Origin: Chromera velia | Lineage: Eukaryota > Sar > Chromeraceae | Reading direction: 5' to 3' | Length of the DNA: 64,000 nucleotides | Assembly (NCBI GenBank): GCA_018398765.1 | Contig: JAHBMJ010004072.1 | Coordinates: 7,156-71,155, forward strand | In this document: positions 1 to 11,470 of the stretch, in pieces | Layout: the number at the start of each line of letters is the position of its first letter | How positions within the stretch are numbered: the stretch's first letter is position 1 | Program-made: the position numbers and the translations under genes | The notes under the pieces: model-generated | The model's input: the letters and a program-made list of their open reading frames with translations, nothing else | Database searches by the model: none | What the model was told of the DNA's origin: nothing

Positions 1-248
1 GGGGGGGTTTCGGAAAGAAATGGGGCGAGGAGGATGGAAGGGAGAAGAGTAGAGGCAAGCAGAGCAGCAAAGGAGGAGAACGACTAGATCCACCAGACCG
101 AAGTGTCAGGCAAAGAGGAACCGAACAATCACCGTCGGCCTTGTCAAATCGTGATCTTCCCTTTCCTTTCGTTCAGAAATAATTAAGGCAAAGAAGTTAT
201 TTCACAGTGTCTGTGTTCCGACCCCCTTTGAGTGATCCAGCTACTTAC

Positions 249-1676
249 CTGCAGGAAGGATGTAGGTGTCCTCTACCTCCGTCGCAAGGCGGAAGAACCC
301 GTCCTTGAAACCCTGGAGCCTCCCACTCATCGACCGGGTGCCCTCTGGAAACACGGCGAGTCCGATGTTCATACGAAGAAGAGTCGCGGCTCTCTGCATA
401 GAAAGGAGGGAGGAATGCAATTGAAGGCGATCAGGGCAAAAACTGCAAAAACAGATGAAGAAATGGGGAAAGAAAAGTGGACAATTACACATGCAGATAG
501 GCGGACAGGCACGGCCATGGAAAGAGAGAGAGAAAGGTGCGCCTGGAGGCAGAACATCGCGGTATGGATTTAAAAAATGACTCCTTGATCAATGAATAGA
601 ATGACAAGTAGATAGAGCAATCGAGACCAGAATGCATCAGCATGCGTTTTAGTAGAAGCTCGGGCAGGAAGGAAGGACTGCATGTCTGCTACTGACGTCC
701 ATCATCTTACGGATGTCTTCCGGTGTGACACCCCAACCACCTGCAGAATGAACTCAAAAAAGGGTTCATTTGCACGGTGACACAGCCGGAAAAATCGGTG
801 GTAGACGGGGTTCACAGCATTGCCTATCTTTGTACACTTTAATCTGATTCTCTTCGTCCTGTCTTGTCGCTTCCTGGACGGGATGGGATGACATCATCGA
901 CTGTTTGTTTTTGGGAATGTATATAACTGGAGACAGCAAAAAGTGACACATAGAAAAGAGACAGTTCGAACCATTTGCCTGCAGGACAAATTGGAGAAGG
1001 ACACGGAAGGAGAAAGAGCGGATTGAGAGAAAGAGAAAGGCGCACGGAGACTGAGAGGAAGAGAGATGCAGAGACTGAAAGCGGAGGTGGGAAGACGGAA
1101 AGGAGCGCTACTAAGGAGGAAACAGGTGGTTGCGGTTCCGTCTCCTCTCACCTCGATCCTTTGTGAAGTAGATCGCCAGATCTCCAGCAAGACGAATGGA
1201 CCACCCTGCTATGGGTACCATATGCAGGCTGGCTTTGTAGGCGTACTTCATTTCCCAGGGGAAGAAGGTGCTGGAGAGAACCCAGGGGTCACTTCCCGAC
1301 AGATGGTTTGCCATCAGGATGGTTCTCCTCTTCTTCGGATCCCAGTCCTTCGGAGGTCCCCTCACGACGACGATTTTCCATGCAGGGTTGAGCCAGACAC
1401 CCCCTGCAGGAATGCATAAGGGTGGGAGACATAAAAACAGGCGTCATCTAGTTCTAGTCGTCGACGAGTTGAAGAAGGGTCCAACTAACCTGCGACGCTT
1501 GCGCACCGGAAACAAAAGCCTTGGCAGACTTCCCGGAAACGGGGGCAGCAGAGGAAAAACGGCCAGAAGACGAGCCACAGCACAACCTGGGCTACAAACC
1601 CAAGGGTCCAAGTGCAGAAAAGAGACAGTGCCAACCAGATCGTGGCCAGCACCCGAACAAACGACGTGCAAACCAT
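249..1676 (-). CDS. 1-acyl-glycerol-3-phosphate acyltransferase-like protein (PlsC/AGPAT family), 5' part
   Basis: The encoded enzyme should move an acyl chain from acyl-CoA to lysophosphatidate in phospholipid synthesis, probably at a membrane. Four exons read 1676-1490, 1403-1152, 740-697 and 393-249. The donors are gttagt, gtgaga, gtcagt and gtaagt, each acceptor ends in CAG, and the phases agree at every junction. The start is ATG 1676. Residues 11-45 form one or two hydrophobic membrane segments. Exon 2 carries the acyltransferase block I NHLSGSD (NHX4D) and the block II stretch around IRLAGDLAIYF. Exon 4 carries block III, FPEGTRS, then GFKDGFFRLA and YILPAG. The C-terminal third lies beyond the left edge or in 1-248, where no exon is clear. 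The family is secure from the blocks in correct order. The exact substrate (LPA or another lysolipid) is not. Confidence 0.88.
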
Positions 1677-2144
1677 CTTGTGAAATTGTTGTCTTGAGGA
1701 CGTCCCTACGCTCTAAAGGTACCCACAAAGCGAAGATCAAGCAACAGGGAAAGCTTCTGAAGATTTATGCGGACAAATTCGGCGTCGACAAGCTCGGATG
1801 AGCCTGTTTTGGTGCTTGGCACCGTCTCACTCTGACTGGAGGACTACGTCCCTCGAACCCATACACCCAATCAGTAGTTGAAAGTCTGCTCTATGCACGC
1901 CCCAGCATGGAGACAGGCTGAAAGGTTGTGTTTGCAAGCATTGTTTACAGCGAACGGATGTCTGAGTCAGACTGCGTACGAAAAATTCCAATTAAGATTT
2001 GAGGAAAGATAGAAGTTGGAACTTAGGCTGCAACATATGCGCAGCGCAACACGCATTTCGCTCGCATTTATTATTTCGCTCGCATTCCGCGCAGGCTGCT
2101 CGGCCCCGATAGTCGCCACGCGGAAGCATGCCGCCCCGTAACCC
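1677..2144. other. interval between the acyltransferase gene and the LINE
   Basis: No supported gene. It holds the upstream flank of the acyltransferase start (ATG 1676, minus strand) and unique-looking sequence. No motif is strong enough to call a promoter. Confidence 0.4.
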
Positions 2145-2240
2145 CCAACCAAGCCAACCAAGGCCAACCAACGCCAACCAACGCCAACCAACGCCAACCA
2201 ACGCCAACCAACGCCAACCAACGCCAATCAGCCAATCAGC
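2145..2240. repeat. 10-bp tandem repeat, unit about ccaacgccaa
   Basis: From about 2151 to 2230 a decamer is repeated seven to eight times with very few changes. It lies immediately 5' of the first LINE open frame (ATG 2249). It could be part of the LINE 5' UTR, where short tandem repeats are common, or an independent satellite. Confidence 0.85.
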
Positions 2241-2248
2241 CAGGCGTC

Positions 2249-4480
2249 ATGCCTCCAGGGGGCGGCTCAGCTCCCAGGAGACGCCGGAGAGGCCGCATTC
2301 GCCCTTCTCCTACTCTGAGGTTCCCAATCGTCAACCAGCCCAAAACGCCTGACCTTGATGGCATGCTTTCCCAATCTGTCGCCTCCTCTCCACCACTTTT
2401 CCACTCGTTGCCGCAGGCCGTCACACTGGCCACTGTCTACGCCTTCGGCCTGTCTATTCTCCAGCAGCAGAGCGCAGCGGAATCCATTGCTTCGCTCGCG
2501 GTGGTGATGACACTCCTTGGCCAAATTGACTGGCTCGACTGTATCGTGCAGGCAACAGTAATCGGCTTCGCTGTTGCCTTGCATCTACTCCTCTACACCC
2601 TCTGTGCCTTCGCCAGCTGCCTCGCCACCATCATTTCTGCAGTGGTCAAGACGGGTTTCGAAGTTGGGGTTATTGCCCTTGAAGCGACAACTTTTGTCTG
2701 GAAGGCGACGTGGGTCTCTCTCGGGGACAAAGTCGAGCCAAGGCGGGCAACACGTGCATATTCTACCAGGGAGCTGTTCCGCAAAGCCAGGTCAATTCGT
2801 TTTGGAGGCGTCATTGTCCTGAGTGCTTGCATAGCGCTGGCAGTCTGCGCAGGCAGAGCCGCGTCACCTCTTACAGGTGCTACAACCTCTCCTTCCCTCC
2901 CTGGCTCCGGCCATATGTGTGCAGGCAGAGCAATCTCGCTCACCGGAGGAATTCACACCAGGGTGACCCTCAAGGGAGTGACGCAGACAGGTACCCCCGT
3001 TTTCGATGCTGTATCCAGCACGGAGGCGGCCCTGCCCTCTTCCCACGGCTCAACCTCATCCTCAGGCCTACGTAGGCCCAGGGGGAAGTCAAAGCAGAGG
3101 GAGGGATGGAAGGGGAGGGCGGTCCCCCCTTTTCACCCACACCGAGAAGGAGTGGAGGTCGAGCCAGGCGGGGTGCAGGCCGGCGATCTGCACAAAGAGA
3201 ACGGGGTTTTGAGGCGGGAGAGGGTCTGGCACCCCAGGTGGGGAAGGCACCAGCCAGGGCGGGCCTATTCCTACGGCGGTGGAGCAACCACCCGCCCAGG
3301 CCCAGAGGCCTCGAGGGGGGGAGGCGCTGACCAGCTGGCGACAGCTGGCCTCCACCCCCAGCAAACGCGTGCGGCAGAGAGGATTGTCCACCGACGTCAG
3401 GGGGGGCCTGGGCGTCTTTTCACGGCGTTCGTATTCTTTTCCCTCTTTCTCTCGCAGGTGCAGCAGGCAGGACTCCAGGGCCGTCGGCCTCCTCCTCCCG
3501 ACCTCGAGGCACGGCACCTACTAGCCCGTATAGGGGGATTCGGGGGGGACGTCAACAGGGCTGTGCACTCCACCGAGGGCAACATACCGTCACGGGAAGG
3601 AGACACCAACCGGAGGGACCGTCACGGGGGGGAATCGGACAGAGAAAACGAGGAGCCGTGGACCCAGGGAGAACCGATCGAACCAGACGAGCTTTCCCCA
3701 CGCACCAGGCCTCCCATTGCCCCTTCCAGAATCGACCCGGAGACCCGCTTTGCACGGCACCCCCATCCGACACAGCGTTGGTCAAATCCCGTCCTAGCGG
3801 TTACAGCACCCCAACTTGCGACACCCGGGGCCCAACGAGCACTAAGCCAGGCCGCAGGGGTGACGAGACAGATGGGGAGAGAGAAAAGACGGATACAGAA
3901 TGCGCCGCTTCCTTCAAACCACGGGCCACAGCGGAGGCAGGATGTAGCTGACGCAAGTTTAGCCTCCGCCTCAGCCAGCAGTTCTGCTCCCGCTCCCGCC
4001 TCCTCACTGACAAGGCCAGGCCCGCTCCGAATAGCAAATTCAGCCTCAGCCTCGGCCTCGGCCTCCGCCTCCGCTTCTTCCTCTTCTTCCTCATCGTCTT
4101 CAATGCCTGCCCCCTCCCCCAGACAGAATGCATCGGCTGCCACGTTAGCATCGCCAATGCCCGCGGCGTTGTTTCCACCAGCAGCAGCAGCGGCCGCGGC
4201 GGCGGCAGCCCCCAGGAGGTCACTGACGGCATCAGTAGTGTCTCGTTTCCTGCCCACCCCCTTGAGACAGTCCATTGTAGAGACATCCCTCCGGGCAAGG
4301 CAACAAGCAGGAGAGGGCGCAGAGCAGCGGGCGGCAGCGGGTTTGACACCGGGGGGGGACTTCTCCTCAGGGGGCCGACACCGCCCGGGGGATTTGCAAG
4401 ACGCTGCGGCATCTCGAGCACCCACAGACACAGATTCCGATCCAGAGGAAACACGAAGCGTGGGGTTCCATCTCCTCAAG
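2249..4480 (+). CDS. LINE N-terminal open frame with hydrophobic segments and low-complexity tail
   Basis: Frame 2 is open from ATG 2249 to 4849. The part past about 4480 is probably a shadow, because the coding signal moves to frame 1 there. Residues 10-18 are Arg-rich. Hydrophobic stretches near residues 55-72, 98-130 and 186-200 look like membrane helices, which is unusual for a LINE ORF. From about residue 260 the sequence turns to Ser/Ala/Pro/Arg-rich low complexity, with runs of Ala and Ser (4030-4215). No zinc finger or Myb domain of the R2 kind is visible. The first 200 residues could instead be a separate host exon. I cannot name a function. Confidence 0.45.
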
Positions 4481-4488
4481 ACGAAGGC

Positions 4489-5400
4489 ATGGGGGGCGCG
4501 GAAGGCGATGGCACGGGGGTCCAGATTCCTCTTTCTTCGGATCCCCCCACAGGAGAAGGGGATAACCCGATGGACGGACAAGCAGAGACGGCGACGGCAG
4601 CAAACGGACAGGCCCCAGCGCAGGACGAGCAAGACCAGCGAAGCGAGGCAGGTAGTGACGGAGACCCAGACGACGGAGGGGATGCTTCAGAGCGGGCGGC
4701 GGGGTGGGAAAGTAAATGGGCCTTCTGGGATTCTGTCGATTGGACAGTGGAAGTGTGGGACAACTTGGATATTCCTACAGACAGGCACATCGACCCGAGA
4801 CTGCGCCCCGCCTTGGCAGCTGTCATTGAAGAGATTGTGGACCGGATAGGAGACGAAGACGCCATCAAAGCAGAACGTGCGTGGAAAGCTCTGGCCTATT
4901 TCCCTTCGATCTTTTTCCGTAAGGACAGACGAGGGGGACCTGCTTCCTTGTCAGCGCGCAGGCGGCGGATCAAAGCCTTTTGGGAGGGAGACTTTGAGTC
5001 GCTAGTGCAAGTTCTGCGGGAGGACGTGGTGCGCATGAGGGAGAGACAACGAAAGGGCCAGGAGAGGAGGGGGCGTCGTTCTACCCAGCAACGTACAGAA
5101 GACGACCTGGTTTCCAAACGGAAACAAGTGCAGGATCTGATAGAGGAGGGGGCGCTGTCAAAAGCCGCCTCCCGTCTCCAATCCTTCGGGGTGGCCCCAG
5201 CATCACCAGCTACCTTCAGGAAGATAGCAGGTATGTTTCCGCGTAGAGCCCACCCTCTTCTCCTCCGGGGCCCGCCCCAGAACGACTCTCAGTCACAGTC
5301 CTCAGGCTCTCAGTCTCCTCTGCTCACACTGTCTCGCGACAATCTGCTCGAAGCGATCAGGTCTGCGCCAAAGGGATCAGCACGTACAGGGGGTCACGGG
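4489..5400 (+). CDS. LINE polyprotein segment upstream of the reverse transcriptase
   Basis: Frame 1 encodes an acidic start, then a charged helical region (RAWKALAYFPSIFFRK), then EGALSKAASRLQSFGVAP, the type of Ala/Leu motif that precedes the RT palm in R2-like proteins. Near 5395 the family motif continues in frame 2 as GWRYEHL, so one frame change separates this segment from the RT. ATG 4489 need not be a true start, since the acidic sequence continues upstream in the same frame. Confidence 0.6.
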
Positions 5401-7201
5401 ATGGCGTTACGAACACTTGAGCTACTTCCTCCCCAGAGACGGCTCAGCGCAGGCGCGCATCCTTCGTATTGCCACATGTCTTGCAAGAGGAGACGCCCCA
5501 GTGGGTTTCATCTCACTGCTCGCGGGGGGCAGGTGTTTCGCCTTAAATAAGAATGCCAGAGGGACAGAGGTGAGACCCATTGTGGTAGGGGACGTCCTTC
5601 GTCGGTGGACGACGAGGGCAATCCTGCTGGAGTTCGGCGTGCAGTTCGAGAGGCACCTGGGCCCCCTACAGTTTGCAGTGCGTACAAGGGCAGGCACAGA
5701 GAAATTGTTCCGTTGTGTGCAGACATGCTTGCAGCGGTCCCCCTCGTCAGCTGTGCTAAACTTGGACGTATCGAACGCCTTCAATGCATGTGACCGGCAG
5801 GTGATTATAGACCAGGTTCATGCTCATTTCCCCCAGTTGTACTCTTTCTTTGCTTTGTGGTATGGAACTCCTTCAGACTTAGTCTTCAGAGACCAGTCAG
5901 GGCTCCTCCGGAGGATCACATGCGAAGAGGGGGTACAACAGGGGGATGTGGCAGGTCCCCTTCTCTTCTGCATGGGGCTAAAACCTTCCCTAGACGGGTT
6001 GCTGGGGGATTTGCAGGCAAAGCACGGGGGAAGGGGGTGTTTCGTCGGCGCCTTCATGGACGACGTGTCTATGGTTTTCCCCCTCTGTCCTTTCCAGCAG
6101 ATCCCTACAGACGGACATGACGACAGCATCTTGCATGCGTGGAGAGTGAGCGCAGCCAGGTTGCAGAGTTTCGGGTTAACCCTGCGACCTGACAAGAGCT
6201 CGGTCCACTCACCTTCGTGGCAAGGGCTCAGGGAATGTCCGAGCGCATACCCATCACCGCCTAGAATCATCCCATCCCTTGCAGGTTTCCGACTCTGCGG
6301 GGTGGCCAGTGGGACTATAGAGTATCAGAGTGCACACTTTGATAAAAAGCTGAAAGAGGAGCGGGAGTTGAGCCAGGCAGTGGAAGGGTACGGTGACCCC
6401 CAAGGAGCCCACCTCCTTTTCCGTTTCTGTGTTCTGCCGAAGCTGATTTATCTGATAAGGATTATGGGGGACGTCATTACGCTAGGCGAATGGTCTCAGG
6501 CGGACGGAGAGCTAGGCGAATCGTGCGCGCGTATCATGGGTATAACGGAGCAGGAATGGGCGCACGGGGAGATACGGAATCAGGCGTACTTACCGCAGTA
6601 CCAGGGTGGACTGGGTCTTACCTGCTTTCGAGCGACCGCAACGGCAGGTCTGCTAGGCAGCTGTGGGGTGACCCTGTCGACGGTGATAGAACGTCTCACC
6701 GACCAGTCTTTCTTGGGCCCCAGTCAGTCCCCAGACAGAGATGCCTTTTTTGCGCTCCCCTGGCTGCAGGCGTCAAAGAGGGAATATGAGAGAGCAGAGA
6801 GCGCGACGGAGTCTGTAAAGCTGAAGGCCCACCATCCTCTGCACCAAGGATGGGACGCTCAGTCAGGACGCTGGTGGAGAGCCCCTCGTACCCAAGAGCA
6901 GCAGAGGATAACGGACGCGCTCCATCGATCCCGCAGGGTCTTCCTCTTCTCTAAGGTAGGGCTGTCTGAGCGTGTCCGTCTCCATTCATGCTCTGGCAAC
7001 GGAGCCTCCGCGTGGCTCAGCGCCATCCCGTCATCAGGTTGGTTGCGCTTCCCTCCGGCAGTGTACAGAGTCGCACTCCGCATTCGTTTAGGCCTCCCAA
7101 TCCCCGAGATGCGAAGGGCAGGTGTGTGTGTATGTGGGTCACCGCTCGACCCTCGGGGCCACCACGCACAGAAATGCACGAATGGGGGGGGAGTGCACTG
7201 G
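5399..7201 (+). CDS. LINE reverse transcriptase with CCHC knuckle
   Basis: Frame 2 shows the RT blocks in order: GWRYEHL, then EVRPIVVGDVLRRW, then LDVSNAFNACDR (block with the first catalytic Asp), then EEGVQQGDVAGPLLF, then FMDDVSMV, where the YADD-type box reads FMDD. A thumb-like region follows. Near 7115-7190 lies CVCGSPLDPRGHHAQKC followed by HWRHEQ, the Cys-Cys-His-Cys knuckle that precedes the endonuclease in R2-type elements. The RT itself is open without a stop. The ORF ends just after the knuckle, at 7273. Confidence 0.85.
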
Positions 7202-7220
7202 CGGCATGAGCAGGTAAAAG

Positions 7221-7859
7221 GTGCATTTACCCATGCAGATCCTGAGGGGTCTCCGACATACTCATGTGCTTGAGGAGACGACTTTTGGGCACTTGGGGGT
7301 GGCGACGGACTCAAGACTCACCGAGGAGCGCAACAAGCGAGTGGACCTTTTTGCCTCTCTATCGAATGGAGACACCCTCCTTGCGGACGTTTCTGTGACT
7401 TTTCTGATTTCTTCCGATGCTTTCCGCCTGCGTACAAGGTCTAAAACAGCAGGGGCAGCAGCAAAAACGAAGAGCGAGGAGAAAGTGCGGAAGTACGCAG
7501 TAGCAGCATGCGCTGTGGGATTGCGGTTTGTCCCATTGGTCTTCGAGACCTTTGGACATCCGGACAGGGAGACTGTCTCTTTCGTCAAAGAGCTGGTCAG
7601 TGTGGCTAGTTCGAGGGCGGGGTTTTCGACAGAGGGTGAGCTGATGGCTGTACAGGCTCGGTTGACTGATCGTTACTGGAAGATCCTCGGTTGCACGCTT
7701 CAGAGATATGTGGCGATCAATGTTCTGACCTCTGCATTCCACGGCAGGGGTCAGAGGGGGCCGTTCCAGCCAGTCTCTCTTCTTGGTTGGGAGTTTTCCA
7801 TGCAGCTGTCTCACGAGAGAGACCGCTTTGTGCAGGAGGACCCTGAGTCGGCTGCGTGA
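7221..7859 (+). CDS. LINE restriction-like endonuclease domain
   Basis: Frame 3 continues the element. RVDLFASLSNGDTLLADVSV supplies two spaced acidic residues, and KSEEKVRKYAVAACAVGLRF followed by PLVFETFG supplies the Lys-rich helix and the hydrophobic strand seen after the PD-(D/E)xK core of R2-like endonucleases. In the family this domain nicks the target to prime reverse transcription. It is in a different frame from the RT. The joint is either a frame break or the 25-nt GT-AG segment at 7214-7238 (see findings). The stop is TGA at 7857-7859. Confidence 0.7.
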   Translation: MHLPMQILRGLRHTHVLEETTFGHLGVATDSRLTEERNKRVDLFASLSNGDTLLADVSVTFLISSDAFRLRTRSKTAGAAAKTKSEEKVRKYAVAACAVGLRFVPLVFETFGHPDRETVSFVKELVSVASSRAGFSTEGELMAVQARLTDRYWKILGCTLQRYVAINVLTSAFHGRGQRGPFQPVSLLGWEFSMQLSHERDRFVQEDPESAA

Positions 7860-9027
7860 AGGGAGTTAATCAAACTGTGATGATTATATGTCTCTCGTTT
7901 TTTAGCGGTGTTATTTTGTTATCTGCGTGCCTGTATACACTCCTTAAAGTGAATCCAGGTTGCCTTTGGAAGTATTATTTGTGTATGCAAATTGCTTTAA
8001 CTGTCTTTTGTCGAAGCAAGAATGTGTGTGGTGCGTGATGCGCCGCGGAGTGGTGTGCTTTAGCCCTGATTTTGCGATCTTTCCGGCACCGCTCTCGCCT
8101 GCGCTCTGCCTACGTTGCATCCATGTTTTTTCTTGTGGTTTCCTTCATGTCGTGCTTTTTGTAAGTTTCCTTCTGAAGTGTGCATGCACAACCCATCGTG
8201 TCTATGGACAGGATTTTTCTTCTCTGGGTTTCTTTCGGTAACAGAAGAGCATCGCCTTTCAGTGTCATGTCCGGCCTCAGTTCTTGAAGTTCCGGGTCTT
8301 CACTTCCCTTGCTTGAGTGCGCTTGCCTTTCTAGGCCTGGCGTTAGTCAATTAGTGATCGATCGAGGTTCCGTCTGGATCACCCGGCCTCCGTGTCATGT
8401 AGCTTGGGTCAGTGCCTAAGTTTCTAACCCTATGGTGTACGCTTCTAGGGCACAAACCTATGCCGGCGCCTAGGCCTGGCGGTGAGCTCAATATCATCGT
8501 ACGTAGTAGATCGCGGCCTAGGAGCCGTTTTAGGCTCATAGGCATGCAAGCGATGCCACCCGACCCTAGCCGTACCTCCACGTGAGCATGAGAGGTTCGG
8601 GCTTGGAGTCGGGTTGTATCGCGACCCCCCAAAGAGACTGTAGCGACCCAGCACCGCAAGCAACCTCAGCAGACAGCGCTAAGTCTGCCGATCAGGTGTA
8701 TGGGGTGTAAGTGGGAGCCTAAGGTCTCAAGGAGGGAAATGAATGATCATAGATGGCCCGGAAAGGCTAGTAATATAGGAGGAAAGCGTAGCTGAGGGGC
8801 GCTTACAAAGAGTTATGGTGGGAGGCCTCGGATGTTGACGTATGTGCTGAATCTCCGATTGAAAAACTGCATGACGCACGCAATTTCATTATTGCCCTCG
8901 AAATATCGCTGAGAGGGTACTTAACAAAACTCGAGCACTTCCGACTCTAGTTAATTCCGACTCTAAAGTTAATTTCGCTTTCCGAGCCATTCACACAGAG
9001 TGCGTCAGATCGTTCTAAGGCTGTGGG
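7860..9027 (+). other. 3' flank of the LINE and unassigned sequence
   Basis: Probably LINE 3' UTR over the first several hundred bases (T- and GC-mixed, no long coding signal), then unassigned sequence. No poly(A) tail or tandem 3' repeat marks the end. I see no supported gene. Confidence 0.4.
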
Positions 9028-9276
9028 CTAGGGGGCAGCACTTCAGGATGGTTACTAAAAATATTAAGTGATTTTAGTACCCTTATATATATATATATAT
9101 ATATATATATCATTAAGCTAGCACCTCAAAAGTGTTACCAATCGATTGTTTAGCTTAAGTTACTTCTAAAAGTATCTCAAGAAGCTTGAAACACTTTATG
9201 GTTCTTGAACAATTGCATGATTTTAATGTCTCACTTCAATATTTAATAAAATGGCCTCTAACAGAGTAACCCACGC

Positions 9277-9978
9277 ATGCCAAGGGCGAGTGGGGTGCTT
9301 TTTTCCCCCCTAAAGCGACGCACGCAGCCCATCCACTCGGGAATTTTTGGTATCAGAACTTTAAAACCCTTGCCAAATTTTTCTTTTTTTGCCCCCCCCT
9401 TGCCAAACTTTCCCACAAAGGCTCAAATAAGGCAAAAAACACTGCCGAAATCAAAATATCTGACCCATCGAAGGCTGATTTTCTCTAGTCTCCAATACCA
9501 AATATTCCCGAGCTGAAGGCTCCTTACCAATTTTTCTAGAGTGGATGGGCCGCGGCGGCGCATTTCTACAAAAAACTTGTTTTCATAATTGGTAAGGAGT
9601 TAGAAGCTGAAACTTTGTGTAAGAAGACGTTATAACGATAGAAAAAGAACTATGAAACAGATTTTTTATATTATTTTTAGAAACATAGGCTGTCATACAA
9701 TTTTTTTGATTTTACGGTCATTTTTTAACGGTTTTCAACAGTAAGAAAAACGGTGTGAAACCCATAAAATTTATATGGCAGCCTATGTTTCTAGAAATAA
9801 TATAAAAAATTTGTTCCATAGTTCTTTTTCTATTGTTATAACGTCTTTTTACATAAAGTTTTAGCTTCGAACTCCTTACCAATTATGAGAACGCTAGATG
9901 AGAACGAGTTTTTTGCGGAAAAGCGCCGGTCTCCTATGCAGAGGGGGGGGTAAAAAGCACCCCACTCACCCCCGGCAT
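9277..9978. repeat. Foldback (near-palindromic) MITE nested in the 9.0-10.7 kb element
   Basis: The outer ends ATGCC..GAGTGGGGTGCTTTTT (9277) and AAAGCACCCCACTC..GGCAT (ending 9978) are inverted copies. An inner inverted repeat, 9589-9700 against 9770-9894, is almost perfect over more than 100 bp: aattggtaaggagtt at the left and aactccttaccaatt at the right. Transcribed, it would fold into a long hairpin. Confidence 0.8.
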
Positions 9979-10012
9979 ACACATAACCATTTTTGACTTC
10001 TGATAAAAAATA

Positions 10013-10475
10013 AGTAACCATCCACTATAAGGTCTTTAAACATGTTTTAAACATGTTTTAAACACTTTTTAAGATGGACTCTGAATGGTGGTTACTGACC
10101 CAAAATAGCCTCTAACCGAGTCACCTGTAACATCACGAAGCTAGGGGGCAGCACTTCTGGTATATATACTAGATTTTGGAGCTGATATGATGAAAAAAAG
10201 TGAAAATTTCATTTGGTTTTTTAGTAACCAAATATTTTTCAGATATGGCTTGACGAGTTACTTTGGAAAAATATAAAATTTTGGTGTGAGTTATTCATTT
10301 TGTTATAGGTTACAGGGGTCAAATACATGTCGCTACATAATGTTATGGGTTACTTGGTTAGAGGTCATTTCAAGTCAGTAACCATCATTCAAAGTTCATC
10401 TTTAAAGTTAAAAGGTGTTTAAAACTTGTTTAAAACATGTTTAAAGACCTTACAGTTGATGGTTACTCACTTTTT
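10013..10475. repeat. Second inverted-repeat pair nested in the same element
   Basis: The arms 10013-10135 and 10345-10475 are inverted copies. Both hold the GTCTTTAAACATG/CATGTTTAAAGAC blocks and the GGTTAC..CTAACC blocks. Between them, starting at 10140, lies a copy of the CTAGGGGGCAGCACTTCTGG family, which is also present in reverse at 13881. Confidence 0.7.
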
Positions 10476-10723
10476 ATCAGGGGTCTAAAATGGTTACAGG
10501 TTACTTGGTTAGAGGCCTTTTTATCAAATGTTAACATATCAAAATCATACAATTATTCAAAAACTATAAAGTGTTTCAACTTTTTTGAGATGTTTTTAGA
10601 AGTAAGTTAAGCTAAACAATCGATTGATACCACTTTTAAAGTGCTAGGTGATCGATATATAGGGGGCGGAGTACTAAAATCACTAAAAAAAAATAGTAAC
10701 CATCCTGGAGTACTGCACTCTAG

Positions 10724-11319
10724 TCATGAAGCGATATATATTTAACCCCCATAACCTATAGTAAAACGAATGGCCCATACTACCCCCTTATTACTATTAA
10801 CTCCTTGAACTGAGGCTGCAGAAGTTTGGAATAGTCTTAAACTTTGTTGCAGAACTTCGGAGTGTGCTTTGAGATAAGGGGTACAGAACTTTGCAGGATG
10901 TTACGGTCAAAAGCCACAGAATGTCGACCGATATCGACGTGACAAAGTTAGTAGAGATGCGGCGAAGAAGAAAGGGGGGTTAGCTAGGAGTTTAGACAGT
11001 CTCACAGAAGAGGGAGCTAAATTAAAAGGAATTGAAAGTATAAAAATTGATGACAACAGAGGGATTTTTGGCTGTTACCGAAGTAAAAAAAGCGGAAAAG
11101 GGCAGTTGCGTTTGACTGATACGTCGCTGCCTCAAAACAGTGGGAGGTACTAGCTGGGAGCCTCGCGCAGGAAAAAGACCTAGAAAAAGACTGACTCTCA
11201 GATTTTAATACTTTTGCAAGCGTTCTTTCTCAATTTGTACCGATTTGTACAGATCTTTCTTTAAATGCACCTACCTCCGGAATACCTTGACCTTTTTAAG
11301 TTTTGGGCCCAACTTTTGC
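10724..11319. other. AT-rich interval, no gene seen
   Basis: Contains short sequences related to 13377-13480 (GCAGAA-CTTTGGAATAG-CTTAAACTTT), so part of it is repeat. No coding signal. Confidence 0.4.
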
Positions 11320-11470
11320 TTAGGGCGCCTTCGGCGCCCTGTCGACTTTAAATTTGCCCAAGGCGCCGAAAGCGCCTTCCCAACTTTTGCCCAGGGCTAC
11401 CCGGGGCGCCGAAGGCGCCGCGCCAATGTTTGCCCAGGGTGCCGAAGGGGCCGCGCCAACATTTACCCAT
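11320..11470. repeat. Short tandem GC hairpin repeats (ggcgccgaaggcgcc type)
   Basis: Four degenerate units of roughly 35 bp each join TTTGCCCAGG with a palindrome such as GGCGCCGAAGGCGCC. The first, agggcgccttcggcgccct, is a perfect 8-bp stem with a 3-base loop. A related single unit lies at 12990-13030. Confidence 0.7.

Larger units (their letters stand above)
2249..7859 (+). mobile_element. Non-LTR retrotransposon (LINE) of the restriction-like-endonuclease type
   Basis: In order on the plus strand are a long N-terminal frame, a reverse transcriptase, a Cys-Cys-His-Cys knuckle and a PD-(D/E)xK-like endonuclease. This order is known from R2, NeSL and related early-branching LINEs, and not from APE-type LINEs, whose endonuclease comes first. 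The coding parts lie in different frames, with switches near 4480, 5395 and 7205, so the copy is probably inactive. No poly(A) tail, TSD or 28S rRNA flank was found, so both ends are uncertain. The 3' UTR probably reaches past 8300. Confidence 0.85.
9028..10723. mobile_element. Non-coding inverted-repeat element, about 1.7 kb, with long TIRs
   Basis: The left end reads CTAGGGGGCAGCACTTCAGG and the right end reads the same motif in reverse with a few changes. The arms stay similar for about 230 bp: 9028-9270 against 10490-10723, both holding GGTTACTA, an AT stretch, the block around CAATCGATTG, and a GAGGCC..GTTAC block. No coding region is visible inside, so it is non-autonomous. Two other elements are nested within it. 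Confidence 0.75.

Noticed and set aside
3622-4632. 336-codon minus frame opposite the LINE
   Set aside because: It is a mirror of the Ala/Ser/Arg-rich LINE region and has no domain.
8346-8375. Resemblance (caattagtga) to the 28S rRNA segment near the R2 target
   Set aside because: Only about nine bases match, and no rRNA sequence flanks the LINE.
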